Shown here in pieces: positions 17,301-25,187 of a stretch of 64,000 nt of DNA; positions within the stretch are counted from its first letter, which is position 1; each line of letters starts with the position of its first letter. Both the position numbers and the translations under genes were made by a program. The notes below the pieces were generated by a model. It was not told where the DNA came from. It worked only from the letters and a program-made list of their open reading frames with translations, and made no database searches. The DNA is from Bradyrhizobium sp. NAS80.1 (lineage in GTDB: Bacteria > Pseudomonadota > Alphaproteobacteria > Rhizobiales > Xanthobacteraceae), in the NCBI RefSeq assembly GCF_001908205.1, contig NZ_LGHL01000211.1, positions 1-64,000 on the forward strand, in the 5' to 3' direction.

Positions 17301-18347
17301 CAGCTAAACGATGACCGCCGGCGGGGCGGCGTCTATGGATTCATGACGGTGGTCTATTCGTTGGCCGGCGAGCTCGACCAGGCGCTCGCGGCCGGTTCGC
17401 GCGCACTGGAGGTTGCAGGGCGCCTGGACGATCTGCGGCTTCGTATCGTCGCCACCAGCCTTCTCCTGCAGGTGCACCACGCCATGGGGCACTATGACGA
17501 GGTGATCGAGCTCGCGACCGGCAATCTGGCTGCGTTGCCCGGCGAATGGGTCCATGAAACCCTTGGCCTTGGTGGCCCACCCTCGGTCTGGGATCGGGGC
17601 TGTCTGGTCCAGAGCCTTGCCGAGCGCGGCAGATTTGCCGAGGCGGCCGGCCACGAGGCCGAGATGCTCCGTCTCGCCGAGCTGAGCCAGCACTCCTTTA
17701 CGATCAGCATGGCCAATTTCGCATCCAGCGTGCTCCACATCATCAAAGGCGACTGGGCCGAGGCGCACTCACGGATCGAACGCTGGGTCGCGCTGGCCCG
17801 AACGGGGAAATTCTCGTTCCATCTGTCCTGGGGTGTCGCCGCTTCATGCTGGCCGACAGCGCAACTCGGCGAACAGAACGAAGCATCAAACCGGATCACG
17901 GAGGCCGAGGCGCTCCTCGAACGCCTGGCCGCGGGCCGAATCCGTGCGTCTCTCGTCTGGTTCTATTGCTCGGTCGCGCGCGCTTGCCTGTTGCTCGGCC
18001 GGCTCGACGAGGCGAGGCGCCTCGGTTACCGTGCGCTCGACTTCTGCACGCTCCAACCCGGCTTCGAGGCCCATGCGCGGCATCTGCTCGGCGATGTAGC
18101 GACCCATCCCGATCGAATCGATGCCGAGCAAGGCGAAGCTCATTATCACTACGCGCTGGCGCTTGCCGAGCGGCTCGACATGGCGCCAATGATCGCGCAT
18201 TGCCATTTCGGTCTCGCCAAAATCCGATTGCGCAGCGGCGCGCACGAGCAGGCGCAAGTGCATGTCGCGACGGCGGCGACGATGTATCGTGGCATGGGCA
18301 TGACGCACTGGCTGGTGCAGGCGGAAGCGTTGCTGGCTCGACCGTAG
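14349..18347 (+). CDS. Large SARP/BTAD regulator with degenerate class III cyclase, ATPase and TPR domains
   Basis: A 1,332-residue cytoplasmic protein. Domains in order: an N-terminal winged helix plus BTAD (about 8-245; FRLKLLGAFELVGPDG, NLRQALFRLRKVLGQ); a class III nucleotide-cyclase domain (about 300-465); an AAA/STAND-type ATPase with Walker A GEPGIGKS near 526-533 and Walker B LLIVFEDAHW near 651-660; and C-terminal TPR-like helices (about 880-1330). In the cyclase the first metal-binding Asp of the usual CDLVGS is Asn311 (CNIIGS), and the transition-state Arg of NxxxR is Lys430. Asp355 in YLSDGV and Asn426 are kept, so it is likely poor or inactive, possibly a nucleotide sensor. ATG 14349 is preferred over TTG 14322; AGGAAAG lies 11 bases upstream. 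It is convergent with the DyP genes. Confidence 0.85.
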   Translation: MTNGAPSPRFRLKLLGAFELVGPDGVVDLSSKKLAGVLAYLACNASRPSPREKLSALLWGSYFDAQARQNLRQALFRLRKVLGQDAMGGDGEVVSLDPAAVFCDVAQFEALIREGSRDALTAAVDLYRGRLIEDLTVGEEGWNEWLSGERKRLDELALGAMVRLGDQELAVGRAEHALKAGQRAIALNDMREDAHRLVVRALAATGRKAEGLKHYQNLVEFLKRELNTEPDAATRSLAAELRNIQPPGGSPAVNEIAPTQPEPVLPFVDMGAGPEHPAGTESNVARGDEASSATMVRSGPERRPLTVLVCNIIGSVPLSTRLDPEDMHDLIVLFHKAVADTASRFGGFVAQYLSDGVRVYFGYPAAHEHDAEQAVRAGAAIIEIVETLRTSSAVTLRASVGIATGLVVVDERPDKRQQVAIGEAPNIAAKLQALASPGEVVIAASTHRLVGRMFDCRALAAIEVEGLSQPVEAWKVRGEAAGVSRFEARRPRGQSKLVGRRDEIELLLRRWDQAKAGEGKVVVLSGEPGIGKSRIAESLLLELGDQPHARLRYFCSPHHTQSPLYPLITQLEQAAGFEPGSSPEAKLDKLEVMLRPTSKDLRRDVALVAELIGTPADERYPALDVSPQQKREMTLAALLDLVAGAAALRPLLIVFEDAHWIDPTSQDLLDRMVARIAGLPVLLVVTVRPELKPSWVGEPQVSMLALSRLGRRDSSAIIAGVARDKALPDVVVEQVLSHTDGVPLFIEELTSNLIESGALRETAAGYELDGQLPKLAIPTTLQASLLARLDRFASVKDVAQIGAAIGREFSHELIAAVSPLAPNDLDAALERLTEAGLIARRGTPPDATYTFKHALVQDAAYDTMIRSRRRPLHASIAKGLVERFPALAESLPEVVAHHFTEAGLTVEAIACWLKAGRLASARSANREAVSSLERARSLIDTLPESRSRLEQGYDVRLELRPVLLELGRGAQMLECLREAEALADQLNDDRRRGGVYGFMTVVYSLAGELDQALAAGSRALEVAGRLDDLRLRIVATSLLLQVHHAMGHYDEVIELATGNLAALPGEWVHETLGLGGPPSVWDRGCLVQSLAERGRFAEAAGHEAEMLRLAELSQHSFTISMANFASSVLHIIKGDWAEAHSRIERWVALARTGKFSFHLSWGVAASCWPTAQLGEQNEASNRITEAEALLERLAAGRIRASLVWFYCSVARACLLLGRLDEARRLGYRALDFCTLQPGFEAHARHLLGDVATHPDRIDAEQGEAHYHYALALAERLDMAPMIAHCHFGLAKIRLRSGAHEQAQVHVATAATMYRGMGMTHWLVQAEALLARP

Positions 18348-18382
18348 CCCCGGCCACCGGAGCGCGGCGGGCCGATGCTTCG

Positions 18383-19765
18383 TTATGCCGACAGCCCCGC
18401 AACGCGCCGCAGTGTCTTCAAGCTTGGCAGCAGGCAATACGCCGTCCCGCGCGTGACGATGAATTGCGGCAGCTTCGGAATCCTGATTTTCTTCTCTTTT
18501 GTAATCGCAATCGTGAACGATGGATCGATGCCGGGGGCTCCGCGGTTGGCAAGCAAGGCGTCCTGGGTATTCAGGCCGGGGGAAAACACCGCGCTGAAAT
18601 TATTGGTGTTGATCCACCCGTAGAGCAGTTCGAACTGGCCGGCCAGCGCGCCACACAGGAACAGGCCGACCAGGCCGCGCTCGCCTTCGTAATTCGGTGG
18701 CGCAGGCGGCGCACCGTACGGCACACCGCGGCGGATCAGGCGGGGCACTGGCGCGTCCGACGCATACACCGCCTGGTCGCGCGGGTTCGCCACGCGCGTG
18801 TGGGCCGAGTACGGACATCGCAGCCCAGGGCGATCATCCGGCTCATAGCGGAAATCGGTTGCGCCCGCCGTCGCCGGATCCGGCGCATCAGGCGACAGCG
18901 CGAGCGGCGAGCCGTTGCGCCAGCGGCCGACCAACTTGGCCGCCAGCCATTCGCGCGCGTGATCTTCCGAGCCGCCGATCGCCGCGACGACCTCGGGCGC
19001 GGTGTTGGCCAGAAACTGGTCGAAAGCCCCGACATCCTGATAGAGCACGCGAAAGGCGCAGTAACATCCATCCTTGGCGAATTCGCCCGCCTGTCCGACG
19101 TCCGGCCCTGGACCGAATGCCGACCCCGGATAGCCGATCAGGAAGTTGTTGGCGTCGCCCGGGTCGGTGGTTGAGGGATCGGCAGGCCAGCCGAGATCAG
19201 GATTGTCGATTCCGTCGCGGTAGCCGAAGTGAATGAAGTTCTCGAGCGGAGCGTATTGTTGCAGCCGGCCGCTCTGGCCGCTCTCGGGACGGAGCGGCAG
19301 AATCTCGCGCAGCCCATTGTTCGCAGCCGCCTGCGACACCAGCGCGACCAGGCCGTCCAACGCGTCCTGGGTCATCCCGTAGACATGGACGATGCAGTGG
19401 ATGGCCTGCTTGTCCTGGCTGTTCCACCACCTGGCCGGATCGCTCGCGCCCGTGTCGTACAGCGATTGTTGCGAGTCTTCGGACCAGGGACCGGCCTCGA
19501 ACTCGGGCGGAAATTGACGCCCGAAGGCAGGTTCGAAGGTCAGGATCCCGTTGAAGGTAAGGCCGATATTGAGCATTCGCTCCGGCTTGTCGCTCCAGGC
19601 CTCTGCGGATTGGACGTAAGGCAGCAGTGCCCGGACGAATCCGGCCGCACCCCGGCGGCCTGTGAACGAGAACATCAGGTGGCATGAATGCGGATGGGTA
19701 TAGCCGCGCAGGATCAGGCCTTGCACGTTGCCCGGTTGGTACGGCGGCGCGGGGCTGGTCGTCAT
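18383..19765 (-). CDS. DyP-type heme peroxidase
   Basis: A 460-residue protein from ATG 19765. The DyP signature GYRDG is at residues 182-186 (catalytic Asp184), the proximal heme ligand is His322 in SAHTRVANPR, and RRGVPYG and RGLVGLFLCGAL follow as in the family. It uses H2O2 to oxidise dyes, phenolics or other substrates. At 460 residues it fits the longer C/D-type classes, not the 300-residue A/B types. There is no Tat or Sec signal, so a cytoplasmic location is likely, and there is no encapsulin gene nearby. GTG 19831 is an alternative start adding 22 residues. The gene follows the 144-residue protein in the same direction, likely as an operon. Confidence 0.88.
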   Translation of the reverse strand: MTTSPAPPYQPGNVQGLILRGYTHPHSCHLMFSFTGRRGAAGFVRALLPYVQSAEAWSDKPERMLNIGLTFNGILTFEPAFGRQFPPEFEAGPWSEDSQQSLYDTGASDPARWWNSQDKQAIHCIVHVYGMTQDALDGLVALVSQAAANNGLREILPLRPESGQSGRLQQYAPLENFIHFGYRDGIDNPDLGWPADPSTTDPGDANNFLIGYPGSAFGPGPDVGQAGEFAKDGCYCAFRVLYQDVGAFDQFLANTAPEVVAAIGGSEDHAREWLAAKLVGRWRNGSPLALSPDAPDPATAGATDFRYEPDDRPGLRCPYSAHTRVANPRDQAVYASDAPVPRLIRRGVPYGAPPAPPNYEGERGLVGLFLCGALAGQFELLYGWINTNNFSAVFSPGLNTQDALLANRGAPGIDPSFTIAITKEKKIRIPKLPQFIVTRGTAYCLLPSLKTLRRVAGLSA

Positions 19766-19845
19766 GCTGAACCGATTCCGATTGCCGTCGTCATCGGCGA
19801 CCGCGTCAGCGGCCGCCTCGACGCAGGGCACTGTTGCCTGCGGCG

Positions 19846-20280
19846 CTACGCAGATGGCGGGAAGGCAGCCTTGATCTGGCGTACGGTCTGGCCGTATGCC
19901 TGATAAAGATCATCTGACCCGCCGCTCAGATTGTTTGCTTCGATGAAATTCGCGAACTCGGTGAGGGTCTTGAGCGGCGAGGCAGGGGGATGGAGCGCCA
20001 TGGCGGTGATCCCCGCGAACAGCTTCCGAAGCTCCGGGTCTTCCCAGAAAAACCTGAGATAGGGAAGCATCGGGCCGTCGAACGTCGTGATCACGCAGAT
20101 CGCCTGAATGCCTTTCCCGTCGGGATTGGGAATCAACACGAAGCGCGCATAGTGGACGTCCACGAAACGATCGAGCTGCTCCTTGTGCAGGGTCACGAAA
20201 TGATCGTGCGCCTCCTGGGCCGCTTTTTGGATCGCCGGATCCTGCTTGATCGGGATGTAGAGCGTGAGCGGATTGGCCAT
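19846..20280 (-). CDS. 144-residue protein of unknown function, DyP operon partner
   Basis: Starts MANPLTLYIPIKQDPAIQKA with a GGGAGC ribosome site upstream. Visible features are HYARFVLIPNPDGKGIQAIC followed by VITTFDGPMLPYLRFFWEDP, which looks like an alpha/beta domain with conserved His-Tyr-Ala-Arg and Thr-Thr-Phe-Asp-Gly-Pro motifs. The last helices are acidic and Ala-rich. It precedes the DyP gene by about 80 bp in the same direction. I do not recognise a named family. It may form a complex with DyP or supply its substrate; this is inference from position only. Confidence 0.7.
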   Translation of the reverse strand: MANPLTLYIPIKQDPAIQKAAQEAHDHFVTLHKEQLDRFVDVHYARFVLIPNPDGKGIQAICVITTFDGPMLPYLRFFWEDPELRKLFAGITAMALHPPASPLKTLTEFANFIEANNLSGGSDDLYQAYGQTVRQIKAAFPPSA

Positions 20281-20534
20281 TGGACTGCTCCCATGAGGCT
20301 GAAGGGCACCACGTGATCTTTTGGCGATCGGATCGGGATGCCCACATCACGTGCCGCTACGGGCGCAATCCCTAAGACAACTGATTTCTCTTAAAGCGCA
20401 AACGTGTCAGTTGCACTATCGCGAGTCAAGCCGCGGACGTGGCAACTGCTTGCGTTCGTCCGGGACGGGCGTCGTGTCCTGCATGGGTGGTGCAAGATGG
20501 AAGAGATCGGGCGTAGCTCTGCGGAGTTAGCAAG

Positions 20535-20876
20535 TCATGTCGAAGTCGGCTTTGACGGCGTGGGGACCAGTCCCATGCACCGCTGCACCTCGCCGGGGAC
20601 GTTGTAGGTTCGCATGATGTGACGACTGTCGCGAAGGCCAGTCGCCTCACGTTGCACCACGAACATCCAGAGCGCATGGCCAGCCTCTGTCACCAGCTTG
20701 CTCCTGGCCGGCTGTGCCGATGCCGGCGTCTCCTCGCGCACGTGGGCAGCGTCGAACTCGCGCAAGCGTGCAAGCGCTCGTTCGAGTGTGCGGCCCATCC
20801 GTCCAAGCGCAGAGGCCTGTTCCTGGACGATCTCATAGTGGAGGACATCGACAGGCGGGAGACGATCACGGGACAT
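20535..20876 (-). CDS. DUF6665 family protein
   Basis: A 113-residue protein from ATG 20876. The motif VDVLHYEIVQEQASALGRMG, then LVTEAGHALWMFVVQREA and GLRDSRHIMRTYNVPGEV, match what I recall of DUF6665 in Bradyrhizobium. It is mainly helical and has no membrane segment. The frame continues upstream to 21095, but that part overlaps the TetR gene on the same strand and is not protein-like. Function unknown. The 254-bp gap to the left holds only a weak inverted repeat (CAACTGA...TCAGTTG at 20378-20413). Confidence 0.7.
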   Translation of the reverse strand: MSRDRLPPVDVLHYEIVQEQASALGRMGRTLERALARLREFDAAHVREETPASAQPARSKLVTEAGHALWMFVVQREATGLRDSRHIMRTYNVPGEVQRCMGLVPTPSKPTST

Positions 20877-20938
20877 GGCGTCAATATAGCGCCGCGGAAT
20901 CCGTATGCGCAACGCGCGGGACCGGTTCCGGGGCTGCG

Positions 20939-21574
20939 CTACTTCGCCCGGTACGCCGCCAGAAACATCCGCGTTGCGCTGTCGACCACCTCGGTCATGC
21001 GTTCTTCCGACGGCGGCGGCGCGGCCTGAAAGATGAAGGGCAGAAAAAGTGAGGCCTTGCACAGTTCCATGAACTGCGAGGCGGCAAGAACGCAATCGTC
21101 AATCCTTAGATCGCCGGAGGCGACATGCGCTTTGAGATAGTCGGAAAGCCGGTTGATGGTCTTGTCCAGCACGCGCAAATAATAGCGGCGGCCGACATCG
21201 GGCATGCGCTCGGCGATCGCCATCACGGTGCGGATCGCCGATCCGCCGCCGGGCCGGCAGAGCAGGTGAATGTAGGCCTGGCCGAAATCCTTCAGCGTCG
21301 TCTCCGCGTCGCGCGCGGGATCGAAATTGAACACGACCTGGCCGTGCTGGAGTGCCTCCTCCTCGAGGATGGCTTCGAACAGCGCGCATTTGTCGGCGAA
21401 GTAGACATAGAGCGTGCCCTTGGAAACCGCGGCGGCGCGCGCAATCTCGCCCATGCTGGCGCCGTCGAAACCGAGATCCATGAACACCTTGCGGGCGCCG
21501 TCCAGGATCTGGCGACGCTTCGAGCTGTCCTCTTCGGAGACGACATGCAGATGTTCGCGGCCTGCTGCAACCAT
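20939..21574 (-). CDS. TetR/AcrR family transcriptional regulator
   Basis: A 211-residue regulator. The N-terminal HTH is classical: ILDGARKVFMDLGFDGASMG then EIARAAAVSKGTLYVYFADK. The C-terminal ligand domain is helical. ATG 21574 is used; TTG 21592 would add 6 residues. It is divergent from the efflux operon emrA-emrB, and a perfect 23-bp palindrome lies between them, so it most likely represses that operon and itself until an efflux substrate binds. Ligand unknown. Confidence 0.9.
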   Translation of the reverse strand: MVAAGREHLHVVSEEDSSKRRQILDGARKVFMDLGFDGASMGEIARAAAVSKGTLYVYFADKCALFEAILEEEALQHGQVVFNFDPARDAETTLKDFGQAYIHLLCRPGGGSAIRTVMAIAERMPDVGRRYYLRVLDKTINRLSDYLKAHVASGDLRIDDCVLAASQFMELCKASLFLPFIFQAAPPPSEERMTEVVDSATRMFLAAYRAK

Positions 21575-21671
21575 TGGTTTAGCGTCTCGCAAGGTTTTGG
21601 ATCGGGTCCCGGACCATGAAACCCAAATAAAGGATTCGGGCCACTAGGTTCCGGCCGGAAATATTATGTAT

Positions 21672-21694
21672 ATTGACCGAACCGTTCGGTCAAT
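21672..21694. promoter_or_regulatory. TetR-type operator, 23-bp perfect palindrome
   Basis: ATTGACCGAAC-C-GTTCGGTCAAT: two 11-base arms around one central base, perfect. ACCGAACGGT-type cores are common TetR/AcrR operators. It lies between the divergent TetR gene (start 21574) and the efflux genes (start 21772), so it can control both. The TTGACC arms may also overlap promoter -35 elements. Confidence 0.8.
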
Positions 21695-21771
21695 GGTATT
21701 TGGGATGGCGACAGGAAACCGGCCGCGCGGCGGTCGTCCTTGGTCGCGCTTTTGTTGTTGGGGAGGCCTTT

Positions 21772-23094
21772 ATGGCCGTATCGAGAGACCAGGCTGCGCG
21801 CGTCCTTCGCGAGGAAGCGGTGGAGACGACGCCGCTGCTGGCGGGCGGCGAGGCCGCAGCCGAGAAATCTCCAGCCCTCGCCGAGCAGTTGCGCTCTCAC
21901 GTGACCGAGGAAGGCAAGCGCCGCACCAGCGAGGCGCCGGAGAAGCCTGTGTCCGACAAGCCGGCCGAACCTGCGCCGGAGCCGCCCACCGCCGGCGCGC
22001 CGAAATCCGGCAAGCGCAAATTCGTCCTGATGGGCGTTGGCCTGGTGCTGGCGCTCGCGGCCGCGAGCTATGCCGGCTACTACACGCTGGTCGGCCGCTT
22101 CTACGTTTCCACCGACGACGCCTATGTCCGCGCCAACAACACCATGCTGGGCGCCCGCGTTGCCGGCCACATCTCCTCGATCCTCGCCGGTGACAACACG
22201 ACGGTACGGGCCGGCGACATCGTCTTCCGTATCGACGACGGTGACTACAAGATTGCGGTCGATGCCGCCAAGACCAGGATCGCGACCCAGCAGGCCACCA
22301 TCGATCGCATCGGCCGCCAGGTCGCAGCGCTCGACAGCCAGGTCGCTCAGGCCAAGGCGCAGCTCGTTTCCGCCGAAGCGGGCCTCAAGCGTGCCGATCT
22401 CGACTATGAGCGTCAGCAGGCGCTGAGCAGCAAGGGCTTTGCCTCGCGCGCCACCTTCGAAACCTCGGAAGCCGGTCGCGACCAGGGCGCCGCCGCCGTC
22501 AAGGCCGCGCAGGCCGCCTACGACGTCGCCGTCAGCAATGTCGACGTCGCCAAGGCGCAGCAGGCCGAAGCACAGGCGCAACTCGCCGAACTCAAGACCT
22601 CGCTCGCCAAGGCCGAGCGCGATCTCGCCTTCACCGCGGTGCGCGCGCCGGTCGACGGCACATTCTCGAACCGCCTCGTCAGCGCCGGCGATTTCGTTGC
22701 AGTCGGCCAGCGCCTCGGCAACATCGTGCCGCTCGACGACGTCTATATCGACGCCAACTTCAAGGAAACCCAACTCAAGCGCATCCGTCCCGGCCAGCCG
22801 GTGACCATCAAGGTCGATGCCTATGGCATGCGCAAGTTCAGCGGCGTCGTCGACAGCATCGCGGCGGGTTCGGGCTCGGTGTTCACGCTGCTGCCGCCGG
22901 ACAACGCCACCGGCAACTTCACCAAGATCGTGCAGCGCGTGCCGATCCGCATCCGCGTGCCGAAGTCGGTCACCAGGCAGAACCTGCTGCGCGCCGGCAT
23001 GTCGGTCTATGCAACCGTCGACACCAACAAGGGCGCGGCCGACGCCGACAGCGAGATCGATCTCGACGATCCCACCATGATCCATCCGCAGTAA
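21772..23094 (+). CDS. EmrA/HlyD-family membrane fusion protein
   Basis: A 440-residue protein. The start ATG 21772 follows a good GGGGAGG site; the frame upstream to 21673 runs through the operator and was discarded. It has a charged N-terminal cytoplasmic part (about 1-80), one membrane anchor (FVLMGVGLVLALAAASYAGY), then STDDAYVRANNTMLGARVAG, typical of EmrA, long coiled-coil helices (about 155-290), RAPVDGTFSNRLVSAGDFV (lipoyl/barrel half), and a beta-barrel. In the family it bridges the inner-membrane EmrB to an outer-membrane channel. It is followed 31 bp later by the EmrB-like gene. Confidence 0.9.
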   Translation: MAVSRDQAARVLREEAVETTPLLAGGEAAAEKSPALAEQLRSHVTEEGKRRTSEAPEKPVSDKPAEPAPEPPTAGAPKSGKRKFVLMGVGLVLALAAASYAGYYTLVGRFYVSTDDAYVRANNTMLGARVAGHISSILAGDNTTVRAGDIVFRIDDGDYKIAVDAAKTRIATQQATIDRIGRQVAALDSQVAQAKAQLVSAEAGLKRADLDYERQQALSSKGFASRATFETSEAGRDQGAAAVKAAQAAYDVAVSNVDVAKAQQAEAQAQLAELKTSLAKAERDLAFTAVRAPVDGTFSNRLVSAGDFVAVGQRLGNIVPLDDVYIDANFKETQLKRIRPGQPVTIKVDAYGMRKFSGVVDSIAAGSGSVFTLLPPDNATGNFTKIVQRVPIRIRVPKSVTRQNLLRAGMSVYATVDTNKGAADADSEIDLDDPTMIHPQ

Positions 23095-23125
23095 GCGCGC
23101 CTCTCGAGCGCTGCGAGGTCAGACC

Positions 23126-24709
23126 ATGGCCAATGCCACGACCGCTTCACCTGCCATGATGGCCGACCCCGCTTCGGAGCGCATCGCGCCCAAGCGGCTG
23201 ATCGCCTTCATCATCATGGTGTTCGGGATGTTCATGTCGATCCTGGACATCCAGGTCGTCTCGGCCTCCTTGAGCGAAATCCAGGCCGGTCTGTCGGCAA
23301 GCTCGAGCGAAGTCTCCTGGGTCCAGACCGCCTATCTGATCGCCGAAGTCATCGCGATCCCGCTGTCGGGATTCTTATCGCGCGCCTTCGGCACGCGGCT
23401 GCTGTTCGCGATCTCGGCGGCCGGCTTCACCGCATCGAGCCTGCTCTGCGGCTTCGCCACGACGATCGAGGAGATGATCCTCTGGCGCGCGCTCCAGGGC
23501 TTTCTCGGCGCCGGCATGATCCCGACGGTGTTCGCCTCGGCCTACACCGTCTTCCCACGCTCGAAATTCAACGTCGTCGGACCCATCATCGGCCTCGTTG
23601 CGACGCTGGCGCCGACCATCGGGCCGACGGTCGGCGGCTACATCACCGACCTGATGTCCTGGAACTGGCTGTTCTTCATCAACATCGTGCCCGGCATCGG
23701 TATCACCCTCGGTGTGCTGGCGCTGGTCGACTTCGACGAGCCGCATTTCGAACTGCTCGACCGCTTCGACTGGTGGGGCCTGCTGTTCATGGCCGGCTTC
23801 CTCGGCACGCTGGAATATGTGCTGGAGGAAGGTCCGCAATATGAATGGCTGCAGGACACTTCCGTCGCGATCAGCGCCTGGATCTGCGCAATCTCGGCGA
23901 TTGCCTTCTTCTGGCGCGTCTTCACGGTGGCCGAGCCGATCGTCAATCTGCGCACCTTCTCCAATCGCAATTTCGCGATCGGCTGCCTCTTGCAGTTCTG
24001 CATCGGCATCGGTCTCTACGGCATGACCTACATCTATCCGCGCTATCTCGCGGAAGTGCGCGGCTACAGCGCGCTGATGATCGGCGAGACCATGTTCGTC
24101 TCCGGCATCACCATGTTCCTGGTCGCGCCGCTGGTCGGCCGTCTCATGGCGAAGATCGACATGCGCTACATGATCGCGTTCGGCCTCGTCGTGTTCGCGA
24201 TCGGCTCCTACCAGATGACCTGGATCACGCGCGACTTCGATTTCTACGAGTTGCTCGTGCCGCAAATCCTGCGCGGCATCGGCATGATGTTCGCGATGGT
24301 GCCGACCAACAACATCGCGCTCGGCACGCTGGCGCCTGATAGGGTGAAGAACGCCTCCGGCCTGTTCAACCTGATGCGCAATCTCGGCGGCGCCGTGGGC
24401 CTCGCCGTCATCAACACCGTGCTCAATGACCGCACCGACCTCCACATCACGCGCCTGCAGGAGCGCGTGACCTGGGGCAATGCGACCGCGACCGAAACCC
24501 TGACCATGCTCATGCAGAAGTTCCAGGGGCTCGGCGACTCCACGCTGATGGCAATGAAGCAGCTCAGCCAGATCGTACACCGCCAGGCCGTGGTGATGAG
24601 CTTCGGCGATGCCTTCTTCCTGCTGACGGTGTTCTATCTCGGCCTCAGCCTGGTGGTCATGCTCTTGAAGAAGCCGGCCTCGCTGACCGGCGGCGGCGAC
24701 GCTCATTAG
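23126..24709 (+). CDS. DHA2-family MFS drug exporter (EmrB/QacA type)
   Basis: A 527-residue inner-membrane protein with about 14 hydrophobic segments. Motifs: SILDIQVVSASLSEIQAGL (family motif D1), WVQTAYLIAEVIAIPLSGFL, and LQGFLGAGMIPTVFA with GPTVGG. It exports hydrophobic or cationic compounds by proton antiport together with the EmrA-like protein encoded just upstream. Regulation is expected through the TetR operator at 21672. Substrate cannot be predicted. Confidence 0.92.
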   Translation: MANATTASPAMMADPASERIAPKRLIAFIIMVFGMFMSILDIQVVSASLSEIQAGLSASSSEVSWVQTAYLIAEVIAIPLSGFLSRAFGTRLLFAISAAGFTASSLLCGFATTIEEMILWRALQGFLGAGMIPTVFASAYTVFPRSKFNVVGPIIGLVATLAPTIGPTVGGYITDLMSWNWLFFINIVPGIGITLGVLALVDFDEPHFELLDRFDWWGLLFMAGFLGTLEYVLEEGPQYEWLQDTSVAISAWICAISAIAFFWRVFTVAEPIVNLRTFSNRNFAIGCLLQFCIGIGLYGMTYIYPRYLAEVRGYSALMIGETMFVSGITMFLVAPLVGRLMAKIDMRYMIAFGLVVFAIGSYQMTWITRDFDFYELLVPQILRGIGMMFAMVPTNNIALGTLAPDRVKNASGLFNLMRNLGGAVGLAVINTVLNDRTDLHITRLQERVTWGNATATETLTMLMQKFQGLGDSTLMAMKQLSQIVHRQAVVMSFGDAFFLLTVFYLGLSLVVMLLKKPASLTGGGDAH

Positions 24710-24724
24710 GAGAACGGCATACGC

Positions 24725-24830
24725 TCCGTCATCGCCCGCGGAGGCGGGCGATCCAGTATTCTAGAGACGTCAGCCGGTTACGGAGAAGCCGCGGCGTACT
24801 GGATGCCCCGGTCAAGCCGGGCACGACACC
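24725..24830. repeat. Palindromic intergenic repeat
   Basis: Inner perfect hairpin ATCGCCCGC-GGAG-GCGGGCGAT at 24731-24752; an outer ATCCAGTA / TACTGGAT pair encloses it, and a hairpin TGCCCCGGTCAAGCCGGGCA follows. Noncoding. It lies downstream of the efflux genes and probably ends their transcript. Confidence 0.75.
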
Positions 24831-24961
24831 GGAGATTGGGTCAGCAGTGTCGCGAACCAAATTGCAACACTCGTCCGTGATCTCGCACAAGCCCCGTTGC
24901 AAATCGCAAGCGGCACATCTATAAAGCGCGCCTCATTCAATCGAACCGGGGAGAGATTTGC

Positions 24962-25036
24962 ATGATTTCGTCGCATTCGCAGATCGCACGCCCGCGCTCG
25001 ATGATGTTCCGGCTCGGTATGTGCTCGGCCTGTTAG
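24962..25036 (+). CDS. 24-residue candidate leader peptide ending Cys-Ser-Ala-Cys
   Basis: ATG 24962 to TAG 25036, preceded by a strong GGGGAGAG site 6 bases upstream. The product begins MISSHSQIARPRSMMFRLGM and ends CSAC. It is too short to be a domain, and its two terminal cysteines and Met-rich stretch recall regulatory uORFs where ribosome stalling reports amino acid or metal supply. It lies about 150 bp upstream of the ABC exporter. The coding case rests on the ribosome site and on the position after a repeat-marked boundary. Confidence 0.5.
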   Translation: MISSHSQIARPRSMMFRLGMCSAC

Positions 25037-25187
25037 AGGCCACCTCCGCCAGCTTCGATTGGGCTCCAGCGCCCGATCGCTCCGCTTCCCAAGTCAAAGC
25101 CAACTTTAAGTGACGCCGTCTCGGCCCTCGCGGCCGACTGCGTCCATCGATGGAGCCGGCCTGCGCCAGATGCAGCCGGATGATGTC

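Noticed and set aside
21664-23085. 473-codon minus-strand frame opposite the EmrA-like gene
   Set aside because: Antisense shadow: Gly/Arg/Val/Asp-rich, no ribosome site, and the opposite strand encodes a clear HlyD-family protein.
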